From positions 1,058,286,432 through 1,058,350,431 of the forward strand of contig NC_064614.1 of assembly GCF_023898315.1 (NCBI RefSeq): DNA of 64,000 bases, written 5' to 3'. This document shows, piece after piece, positions 56,065-64,000 of this stretch. Both the position numbers and the translations under genes were made by a program. Every line of letters begins with the position of its first letter. Within the stretch, counting starts at the first letter, position 1. The notes under the pieces were generated by a model. That model was not told where the DNA came from and ran no database searches. It saw only the letters and a program-made list of their open reading frames with translations. This DNA is from Schistocerca nitens (Eukaryota > Arthropoda > Insecta > Orthoptera > Acrididae).

Positions 56065-57745
56065 ACAGCATGTTTATAACATATGAAGACATGCAGATCG
56101 AAAAGGTTGACAGTGTTACATTTCTGGGACTGCAACTCGATAATAAATTCATAAGGGAGCATATTCTGTGGTAACTTATCAAACATAGCAAAAGTTTTTC
56201 GCATGTAAAAGCGTGTAATAAAAATCGTTTGTGGTATCAATTCAAGAACATCATGTAGCAACCTGTTCAAGGAACTTTGTATTCTAACCACTGCTTCCTA
56301 GTATATTTATTCCTTAATGAAATTTGTTACAAGTATTTTCAACCAATAGCTTAATACATAATATCAGTACTAGAAATGGGAACAGCAATCTACATAAAGA
56401 CCTAAAATTACTTACCTTGGTCCAAAAGTGGTCCAATATTCAGGAACATGCATTTTCAATAAACTGCCAGCAAGTCAGCAACCATTAAAAACTTGGTTTC
56501 AGATAAGGCACGGTTTACAGTGTGTTTGAAAGACTATTTGATACAGAAGTGTCTGATTCCACCCGTCATCAACATGCCGGAAATGGCTATTTTAAGTGTA
56601 ACTATGACGTCACTACATACACATGGCAACAAACACGAAGATACATATAAATAATACAATAACATTTCCCACCAAAAATACAATCAAACCAATGCGACAA
56701 CTGTGGGAAGTTGGGGGTTTTAGGGCGAGGACAAGCTAGTAAAAAGAACACACCATGATCCCAAAACCCAAAATGAAGAACAAAAAGAAAAAAAAAATAC
56801 AGCATTCTGCTACACCAACAAAATCTGCAGGAATCGGACACTTCCCTTGAACAATATAGGTCAACTATAGGAGACCATACCAAAACACCAATACCCACAA
56901 CTAAAAGTACGAAAATTGGAATCAGACATTTCCCTTGACCTACATAGGTCAACCTCAGATGACGATACTAAAACATCAACACACACAACTATGAAAATGG
57001 GAATCGGTCATTTCCGGTGACATATATGGGTCCACCACAGCTACTGACGCCAAAAAACCAACACCTGCAACTGCGAAAAATAAAACCACAATCCCAAAAG
57101 TCCACAAATCAATCATTCCTACATAAATTAAATCACATTCAATACTTCATAAATACACAAAACATCACAGCTAGAAAAAAAAATTAATTACCACCAGCAA
57201 ATTCCGGCACTGCAACCTAGATCGACAGACCCCCCCCCCCACACACACACAAAAACCAACTCATAAACACCGTGCCGTAATGACATTCACACACCACAAC
57301 ACCTTTACGTCGAAGCAGACGGGTGGAATCAGACGCTTCCATTGACCCCTCCTTCTACTCTGTAGATGAATATCGTAACAGAGACTGATAGACCAGCTTA
57401 GGTAAACATTCTGCTATATTTCAGTTTTGACAGCACTTGGTTGCAACAGTCAAGATCGGGTATTCTGTGTACGATAAATTTATTAAAAGTACGTAACTGT
57501 GTTTTATTCTGTCAGTGTACCAATTCTGTAAATATTAGCAGTTACTGTGATATATTCACATATTTTGACAATCTCCTGACAAATGATGAGGATAATAATT
57601 ATTATATTCCACTTTATTATGTTATACTTTCTGACATGTTATTTGTCATTCGCGATGGCCAGCGGCTATTTCCAAAGAAGTACATAAATGTTCGCTCCAG
57701 TAACTATCGTCTCTGTAATATCACCGGGGTCTAAGACTGGAGTCA
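56065..57745 (+). mobile_element. LINE G: 5'-truncated LINE inside the hAT element, split by MITE copy 2
   Basis: 56080-56160 reads MQIEKVDSVTFLGLQLDNKF-like sequence across frames, matching QIEEVDSVTFLGLQLNNKLN at 17930 in the LINE C locus. CLKDYLIQK at 56525-56548 is interrupted by the MITE and resumes as FYSVDEYRNRD at 57353. The end near 57745 is approximate. Many stops; inactive. Confidence 0.7.
56543..57342. mobile_element. MITE copy 2 with a triplicated core, inside LINE G
   Basis: Ends ACAGAAGTGTCTGATTCCAC (left) and, complemented, ATGGAAGCGTCTGATTCCAC (right) pair over about 25 bp and match those of copy 1 at 17254-17840. The interior differs from copy 1: an 82-88-bp unit starting GGAATCRGWCAYTTCC is repeated at 56830, 56918 and 57000. 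No coding capacity. A poly-C/(CA) run lies near 57230-57250. Confidence 0.8.
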
Positions 57746-58348
57746 CTGTATCAGGAACACAGACACACAGTTATTCCGTTACCAACTTCCAGGTTACTTG
57801 TAATGGTAGTCCGATGACTGCCAGAGAGCGAGAACTGTGAGCCAATAACGATAACTGCCAGAGGAAAATACCGATCTCTGACAGTTATTTCCATAGTCGC
57901 TCGAATTCCTTATGGTACCTCTCTTTATACAACCCGTCCAAGCTAAATTGACATATGAGGCGGTGGCTTAAGGGAACGACCGTACTTGTTAATGCCTGTA
58001 CTGCAGCTCCTATCAGCCACCGCTCGGACATTAACCTTATTTAATTGTTTGTGCTAAAAGTAACGAAGGCGCACGTTATAGTACACAGTTCTTATCAACA
58101 GATGGCGCGCAGTCTCACAGTTATTCCCATGGCCTATAGAACGCCTTCCAAATGGTCTACCCTCTCCTTAAAACGCGTACACACTGAGACTGAAACATGT
58201 TTTCAAAACATGTTTCCGGTAGCTCGATGTGGACACCATTTGGAAACATGTTTGGAAACACAGAAACATCTATCCGTAGCAGTGTCGGTACAGATCAAAG
58301 GAAACGATGTTTCAGGCTAGCTACCACTTGTCACCGCTGCACGGCGCT

Positions 58349-58350
<2 letters not shown>

Positions 58351-58385
<35 letters not shown>
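58351..58385. repeat. (TG)n microsatellite
   Basis: About 17 TG units in the Harbinger element, just before its MADF gene. Confidence 0.95.
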
Positions 58386-58386
<1 letters not shown>

Positions 58387-58449
58387 ATCAACTGTTTAGT
58401 GGTGTTCTGTTTACTGTCGTTTTCATTTTCGCTTTGTTTTTGTAGAATA

Positions 58450-60133
58450 ATGGAGTGGTCAAGGCAACAAATTGTTGATAATTGCAATGTACCAGGGGGA
58501 GGATTGCTTATGGAACGTCCGGAGCAAGGAATACAAAAACACCGTTAAAAAAACACGATGCACTTGCGAAAATTGCAGCAGCTTTTGGCACGGACAAGGG
58601 AAGTGTTGAGAAAAAAATAAGATCGCTCGTGGTTGCGTACAGGCGCGAGAAAAGAAAAATTATTGCCAGCAGACAATCTGGTAGTGGTGCAGACACTGCA
58701 TATGACTCGAACTGGTTCGGCCATCGGCTGCTGCAGCTCTTGGACGATGTACATGATCCGAAGGAGACAACAGATACTGTGGAAAATGAGGTACGAAAAT
58801 TATGCTTATTTGTCTTTATTTGTATTTTATAGTACACAGTCACATTCACCCATAGTTATTTTGCCACAGTACACTTCCTTGTGGGCTTAAAAAATAATTA
58901 GCAAATTCGTCTCGAATTTGTTTATTCGTGGATGCAGCTTTCCTTGGTATGTTCTGTGCTGAAATGAAAACTGATGCAGTGTCATCTCGTCTCCATGTGC
59001 CTCGAATCATCTCACCTGTTTGTAAATCGTAGGAATCGAAGCTTCCATGTGGGGTGTACTGGTTCCTTGCCGCAGCATTTCGTCTTAAAAAATTGTGGAG
59101 ACATACAGCTGTAAGTGTGACAGTTTTTGCCTTTTCCGGTTGTAGCAACATAGGTTTTCTAAACACACGAAAAACTGAAGCCATAATGCCGAAAGTGTTC
59201 TCAACAACCATTCTGGCCCTTGAAAGTCTGTAATTAAACACTCTTTCTTTTGAACCTTTAACATGTTTTCCCGGGTAGGGTTTCATAATGTTTTCCTGTA
59301 AGGGAAAAGCATCGTCTGCTACAAAAACATATGGTAGGGCCTTGGTGCCACCTGGTAAGCATTCAGCTTGTGGCAAGTTAAGTTTCTTTTTGTTAATTAA
59401 CTCATTTATGCTCGCGTTTTTGAACACACCACCATCTGATATTCTGCTTTGGCAGCCGATATCTGCGTACAAAAAGTTGTAGCTGGCATCGATGACAGCA
59501 AACAGCACAATGCTGAATGAACCTTTATATTCACTTCCACTACCAACAGGGCACTGTAGCACGATATGTTTCCCGTCAATTGCCCCGACACAATGGGGGA
59601 ACTGAAGAATCTGTGAGAATAAACATGCTGTTTCACTCCAGCCGTTTTCAGTCGCAGGTATCTGAAAGAAAGAAATTTGATTTCAAGTTTTCGTACATTC
59701 GCCAGAGGGCACAAATGAAGATGAAGAGGTTGCAGCTGGACCTTCCAGTCCTCCACCACCAAAAATCAGAAGGATGGGCGGGAAAAAAGACATGCAGCAA
59801 CCCTTCAAGATTGCGTCTCAATTGCTAACTAAAGTGCTGCAAAAACAAGAAGACAAGGACGATGAATGCAGTGCGTATGGGCAGTACGTGGCATCAGTTT
59901 TAAGGAAATTGCCCGAGTTAGAACGAGCAAAAACAATGGCTTTGCTTAATGATGTATTAATGAAACAACATGTAGCGTATTTAGAAAGTGAGCAGTCGAA
60001 AAGGGGTATGAATGTAGCAGGGCCATCATCATCAAGTAACAATTCCCCTGTTACATTTACAAGCTATGAAAACAGTGACAACGCAGTTGAAGAAGTTGTG
60101 TTTGATGAATTATGTAACGTAATTGAGAAATAA
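58450..60133 (+). pseudogene. Harbinger MADF/BESS-type DNA-binding protein, two exons
   Basis: Exon 1 (58450-58790) begins MEWSRQQIVDN and carries a MADF (Adf-1-like Myb/SANT) domain: MYQGEDCLWNVRSKEYKNTV, KHDALAKIAAAFG, VEKKIRSLVVAYRREKRKI, DSNWFGHRLLQLLDDVHDP. It ends at donor AATGAG/GTACGA. Exon 2 (59688-60133), after acceptor TTTGATTTCAAG, reads FVHSPEGTNEDEEVAAGPSS, a basic PPPPKIRRMGGKKD patch, then a BESS-like helical end (VASVLRKLPELERAKTMALL) and a stop. In active relatives this protein binds the element ends and helps import the transposase. Two frame changes lie in exon 1, one near 58481 and one at the seven-A run 58547-58553. The intron holds the transposase's second exon on the other strand. 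Confidence 0.8.
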
Positions 60134-60588
60134 TAACACTTCTAAAATGTGCTTATTTAACGGTGTTTTTCATTTACTTACCTTTACATAATCCTTCAGT
60201 ACTTCCACCAGAGCTACACATACTTCGGGTACTATTTTAGATATTGCTTGTTTCGAAATGCGAAATAAATACGCAAGGCTCTGAAATGAATCTCCTGTTG
60301 CCAGGAAACGAAGAGTAACTGTAAGCCTTTGGTTGATTGAAATAGCTTTGAAACAAATGGTGATATATTTGCCAGATATTCAAAATCGGTAGGTGAGATC
60401 CGAGTGAAGTTGAGGAAGCCAGAGCCGTCTTCCATACTCAGCTCACGTAGCAGGTTATTTCCGCCAGTTCTTCTGTAGAATGTTTTTCTCCACCAACGAC
60501 GAGGACGCCTTTCATTTTGTTTGTGTAAACCTTCTAGCTTTAATAATGCAGCTCCACATATCATTATTGTTTCTTCGACACCAGACAT
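58846..60588 (-). pseudogene. PIF/Harbinger DDE transposase, two exons
   Basis: Exon 1 (60588-60182) starts MSGVEETIMICGAALLKLEG and includes the conserved N-terminal FLNFTRISPTDFEYLANISP. A small deletion near 60345 shifts the frame; the family continuation AISINQRLTVTLRFLATGDS is then readable, ending at donor GTAAAG/GTAAGT. Exon 2 (59661-58846), after acceptor TCTTTCTTTCAG, is fully open. It carries VGAIDGKH (first Asp), YVFVADDAFPL (second Asp) and ARMVVENTFGIMASVF (Glu), the HARBI1-type catalytic triad, then TVTLTAVCLHNFLRR. Gene length and domain order match HARBI1-like transposases. Apart from the frame change it looks functional. Confidence 0.85.
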
Positions 60589-61351
60589 AACGCAGCAGCA
60601 GACGATAGGAACAAAATAACACGAGGGGCACTGCAGACGACGTGAACACACGAGAAATGTTTGCCGCCAGTGTGGACGGAAACAGAGACCAGAAACAAAG
60701 TCGGAAACATTTGAGAAACATCGCAGAAAACAATGTTTCCAGCAGAAACATGTTTCCCGTGGCAGTGTGTACGCGGCTTTAGTTCCTAGCGTAGTACGAT
60801 CTTCGGTCAACAGATGGCGCGAGGCACTGTTGACATCAAGACAGTTATTGAAATAACTGCCTGTATCAGAGGAACGGTTATCGCAGTAACCGTTACTTTT
60901 CAGTAACCGGTTATTTCTATCAGTTACGTTATTTTTTGCCAACTCTATTGCACACAAATCGCTTCTCAGCATTAACCTCACCACACTATAGAACCATGCA
61001 TGGGCCCTATCCGCCAGTCGTCTGCTGAAAAGCGCGAAGATTCCAACCAAAGGAAATTTATTGGAAATTACGTATGCGTAAATGCACTACTGGAAATTCA
61101 TGCACATGCGCAAATTTGAATAAAAACTGCATCTTATGGATGCTTCTTAGAAAATGCACAATTACAGAGCCGACTTCTAGATTCCGCTGTGGCAGTGCGC
61201 TATTGCACCCACCAAAGATATTTCTACTCAAGCACAGCAGCGAATGATCGTTGACACGGCGAGCGTCCGAATTTCCACTTGTATATCTGTGGGATTTGTT
61301 TATGATTGAATGAGAAGCGTGTGTGAATTCTGTGCATGAAGCGGGTTGAAA

Positions 61352-61795
61352 ATGTCGTCTACGGACTTCTACATCCGTTATTACGTTGGCCATAAAGGTA
61401 AATTCGGACACGAATTCCTGGAATTCGAATTTAGGCCGGATGGGAAACTACGATATGCAAATAATTCAAATTACAAGAACGATACTATGATAAGAAAGGA
61501 AGCATATGTGCACAATTGTGTTATGGAAGAACTGAAACGCATTATTCATGACTCGGAGATAATGCAGGAAGATGATTCATTGTGGCCGCAGCCCGACAGA
61601 GTGGGAAGACAGGAGCTGGAAATTGTCATTGGCGATGAGCACATCTCCTTCACGACTTCGAAGACTGGGTCATTGGTTGACGTTAACCAGTCGAGAGACC
61701 CCGAAGGACTGCGTTGTTTTTACTATCTAGTGCAAGACCTCAAGTGTTTGGTATTTTCACTGATCGGGCTTCACTTTAAAATTAAGCCCATATAG
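61352..61795 (+). CDS. mago: Mago nashi, exon junction complex core protein
   Basis: 147 codons, the full length of insect Mago, with the hallmark segments [20 protein letters not shown] (residues 5-24), [36 protein letters not shown] (residues 82-101) and the invariant end [15 protein letters not shown]. In the cell Mago pairs with Y14/Tsunagi (RBM8A) and, with eIF4A3, forms the exon junction complex on spliced mRNA; it acts in nuclear mRNA marking, oskar mRNA localisation and quality control. The start at 61352 was chosen because it gives the family's N-terminus; an upstream in-frame TTG is not a start. The frame is uninterrupted and intronless, and AATAAA follows at 61960. It could be the sole gene or an intact retrocopy. 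No poly(A) run or flanking duplication was found, which favours a real or long-established gene. Confidence 0.93.
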   Translation: MSSTDFYIRYYVGHKGKFGHEFLEFEFRPDGKLRYANNSNYKNDTMIRKEAYVHNCVMEELKRIIHDSEIMQEDDSLWPQPDRVGRQELEIVIGDEHISFTTSKTGSLVDVNQSRDPEGLRCFYYLVQDLKCLVFSLIGLHFKIKPI

Positions 61796-61959
61796 ACGGC
61801 TTTCATCAAATCATGTGCTGTCTCGGAACGACGGGCAGTTTTACAGAACTGTCGCATTATTTGTAATCTGTTATTTAAATGATTTATAAACCAACAAGAA
61901 ACGACTTCTCAGTGAATTTCTAGTTTTATTGTGATTGTAAAATATTTTTTTGTATTTGA

Positions 61960-61965
61960 AATAAA
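61960..61965 (+). terminator. Poly(A) signal AATAAA of mago
   Basis: AATAAA lies 165 bp after the mago stop codon, followed by GT/T-containing sequence (ATGTGACAGACTTG). No genomic A-run follows, so this is a signal rather than a retroposed tail. Confidence 0.65.
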
Positions 61966-62404
61966 TGTGACAGACTTGCAGCATCTGGAAGTATAGTGTG
62001 AAATTATTTCTAAATCTGGTACTGGTGTTGACATTAGACGTATAAATTATTGTTATCGATCTGTGTGGTGGTTTAATAAATACTGATTATTGAAATTGTA
62101 TAGTCATTTCACGATCACCCGAATACATAGCTTTTTTCTGTGTATAGCTACACCGACCGGTGTTTGGGAATGCCCACGTAAATACACGTTGAAAATCAAA
62201 TGACAACATATTATTTGCTAGAAAATAACTTACAAATGGAGTCCAAAATTTGATAGGAGCATAGTCTTAACTTTAGAAGTCTAAATTTTGTTGGGTAGAT
62301 TGCTCACAAGAATTTGAATTGCGACTTTTCCAACAGCAGTCCATCGTTAGTTGCTCTGCATATTGAGGCGTATAAAGTTTTTTAATTTTGTGACTGGATT
62401 TCAG
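61966..62404. other. Spacer between mago and the next exon candidate
   Basis: AT-rich sequence with no repeat or gene recognised. Confidence 0.4.
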
Positions 62405-62570
62405 GGGCAATGCTAACTTAGTTATTTGTTTCCGTAAATGTGACACTGAAATGGGGGAAACCCAAGCTAGTAATGAAAATCGTGATCACTTGCAGAAAAA
62501 ACTACGTGGTAACATGCAAAGAATGGCAGAAGAAACATGTAAAACAGTTCCTGGTACATTTAGGCTATAA
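62405..62570 (+). CDS. Candidate exon or short gene start downstream of mago
   Basis: After an acceptor-like GACTGGATTTCAG a frame opens and runs to TAA at 62568-62570. Within it an ATG at 62451 in excellent start context (GAAATGG) encodes MGETQASNENRDHLQKKLRG and NMQRMAEETCKTVPGTFRL. The hydrophilic, helical peptide looks like the amino-terminus of a small cytosolic protein. It might be a terminal exon, or a first exon ending at a weak donor CCTG/GTACAT near 62552. A different, longer frame at 62440-62733 overlaps it and looks less protein-like. Family not recognised. Confidence 0.3.
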
Positions 62571-62733
62571 GGCTGCGATTCCGAAACTGGAATTACTGAT
62601 GTGTGTTAGGTACATGGAAAAAGAAGCTGCTTGGTCAACTCCATGGAAATGTGTAATATGTGACCTGACCATCTCATTACACCAGTTTCTCTCCAGTGAT
62701 GATGTATTATTTCGTGAAAGCTTGCAAAACTAG

Positions 62734-64000
62734 TCATATTTCCGTGGCGTATTCTTGTAATTCCTGGTATATGCAGTATACCAGTTCTAATTAGGTAATA
62801 CTGTTTGTGTTTTACCTTTTTTCAGAATATTGCTAGATTGTACACACGTGCAGGTCTGTTTAATGCTATATATCCAGGGTGTTATGGTGTCCCTCTCTCT
62901 CTCTCCTCAGAATCTTGATTGTGGTCAGATTGATCAAGGGGGGGGGGGGTGTCTCTTAAGTGTTAGGTCACTGTAACAGATAGCTGTTTAGTGTTTCCGT
63001 GCTAAATATGCTTTTTAATATAACTAATACCCATATTTATCATTTTATTTACGTTTGTTATTTTCAACAAGCGATTTACGATGCCTCGTATTCTCTTACT
63101 GAGGAGTGGACTCAACATTGGCATATATTCACCTTTTAATGGGTACTACAGCATTTTGCAATCTGCGTAGCAGTGTAGATAATTCAGTTATACATACATA
63201 TCACTGTTTGCATTTGTTCACTTTGAATTTAGAAGGTCTGAGGATCACACATGTATGCACCAAAGTAAGTGTGTTTACTAAGTGCTTTCCTTGTTTTACC
63301 TGCTGTCAATTGGTAGGTCCACGTGAGATTGCCTTATATTTTATTACAAGTAACCCCTACATAATTACTTATGTCTTCTTTCTTAACATAGTGCCATATT
63401 TTCTTGATATACTTGTCTGCTTTTTTTCCTTAACTCTGAGTGTGCTGAAGTAGTAAGACAAAACATCCCAGATAGGACATTGCATGTTTGACTCACTCAA
63501 AGCTAAAATGTTATTGAATGAAATTTATAACATGTAATTTCCAGACTGTGATATTACAGAACTCAGATTGTTGGGGGAGAGGTTTATTATTATTATTTTT
63601 AGTAAGTTCAGTTATAGAACACAATATAATCTTATCCTGCAGCTTTTAATTTGTGTGTCCTCTGCTGTTTTACGTAAAAATAGAAATTGGACCAGCTATC
63701 AATTGCACAAGTTTTCAGTCGCAGACAAGAATTGTAAATTAATATTAGGATGTTTTGTTATAATGTTAGATTGAAAAATCACAATATTTCTTTGCAGCAA
63801 AAAACGGATCAGGAACTGAGTTTTTAACTTTATAATTCTCAGAGTTTTACACACTTCATCAGTGTTGAGGATAAAACTGTGATCTATTTTCATTATTACC
63901 ATTTTAATTTATTTATTTGTTCCAAGAATCACTTTCAGAACATTGTTTGTACACATTGTATAGGACAAGGTTAAAGATAATTAATGTACAGTTACACGTA
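62734..64000. other. No gene recognised
   Basis: AT-rich sequence with a (CT)n run near 62893 and a G run near 62939-62949. The open frame at 63106-63453 is hydrophobic and of the kind expected by chance in T-rich DNA. Confidence 0.4.

Larger units (their letters stand above)
58171..60778. mobile_element. PIF/Harbinger transposon, two-gene, nearly whole
   Basis: TTA flanks it at 58168-58170 and 60779-60781, the standard Harbinger 3-bp duplication. Ends: AAACGCGTACACACTG on the left and, complemented, AGCCGCGTACACACTG on the right, followed inward by GAAACATGTTTC-type subterminal palindromes on both sides. It carries the two genes usual for the superfamily: a plus-strand MADF/BESS DNA-binding protein and a minus-strand DDE transposase whose exons interleave with it. 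Each gene has one or two frame changes, so the copy is recent but inactive as it stands. Confidence 0.9.
55425..60947. mobile_element. hAT-type non-autonomous element carrying nested insertions
   Basis: TTGCACAC occurs exactly at 55417-55424 and 60948-60955, an 8-bp duplication typical of hAT. The element begins TAGAGGTGGGC and ends GCCAACTCTA (complement TAGAGTTGGC), fitting the hAT end consensus. Both subterminal regions are packed with AACCGTTA/TAACGGTT palindromes (55440-55520 and 60865-60915). No hAT transposase is present. Inside lie a LINE with a MITE (about 56065-57745) and a Harbinger (58171-60778). Removing these leaves roughly 1.2 kb. TCAACAGATGGCGCG occurs twice, at 58095 and 60807, on either side of the Harbinger. 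Confidence 0.85.

Noticed and set aside
61058-61411. 117-codon minus-strand frame upstream of and overlapping mago
   Set aside because: It overlaps the mago start on the opposite strand, has no motif and no splice borders; treated as a shadow.
62440-62733. 97-codon plus-strand frame
   Set aside because: It overlaps the better-supported frame at 62405-62570 and its residue mix looks random; no motif.
1-64000. CRISPR arrays, operons, riboswitches or other prokaryotic systems
   Set aside because: No regular short repeat-spacer arrays and no closely packed intact genes. Everything recognisable is eukaryotic, so bacterial-type features were not called.

Overview
This window is eukaryotic and almost certainly insect. 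I see intron-bearing gene fragments with GT/AG borders, tRNA-derived SINEs, LINEs with apurinic-type endonuclease domains, Tc1, hAT and PIF/Harbinger transposons and LTR-element fossils, with no operons or bacterial signals. Several SINEs and one dispersed repeat match families I remember from grasshopper and locust (Schistocerca-type) assemblies. The large repeat load, long gaps and AT-rich spacers also fit an orthopteran. The genus is inference from memory, not a search result.

Host genes are sparse. The only complete, recognisable one is mago nashi (61352-61795, + strand): an intact, intronless frame for the exon-junction-complex protein, with a poly(A) signal and no visible poly(A) tract. 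Gene fragments are more tentative. A minus-strand first coding exon at 20048-20084 lies beside two perfect E2F-type sites (20140-20152, 20198-20210). A well-bordered minus-strand exon at 3553-3782 encodes a charged nuclear-type peptide and could belong to the same gene. A plus-strand terminal exon lies at 49217-49335, and weaker exon candidates lie at 18974-19013, 19728-19787 and 62405-62570.

The rest is mostly mobile DNA. 1-14.6 kb: a Penelope-like reverse-transcriptase fragment, a tandem SINE, and two minus-strand LINEs of one family (zinc-knuckle ORF1, endonuclease/RT/RNase H ORF2), the first split by a 2.15-kb DNA transposon with a 5-bp target duplication. 14.6-18.7 kb: a plus-strand LINE split by a MITE. 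21-25.1 kb: a Gypsy-type fossil whose 3' LTR is split by a LINE tail. 26.8-28.3 kb: a complete Tc1-type transposon with an intact transposase. 29.7-34.9 kb: degenerate tandem repeats, Gypsy fossils and a decayed IS630/Tc1-like transposase. 35-41 kb: two SINEs with target duplications and a second, larger Gypsy-type fossil. 45-52.6 kb: two minus-strand LINEs and two SINEs. 53.2-55.3 kb: a minus-strand hAT transposase pseudogene split by a full-length SINE, and a Harbinger fragment.

55.4-60.9 kb is the most structured part: a 5.5-kb hAT-type element with an exact 8-bp duplication and subterminal palindromes carries a LINE, which itself carries a second copy of the MITE family, and separately carries a nearly whole two-gene Harbinger element with a TTA duplication. 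This stack ends about 400 bp before the mago start codon. I found no previously undescribed multi-gene system. The best leads are the E2F-linked split gene, the repeated MITE-in-LINE insertions, the nested stack beside mago, and a few unassigned coding-like exons.
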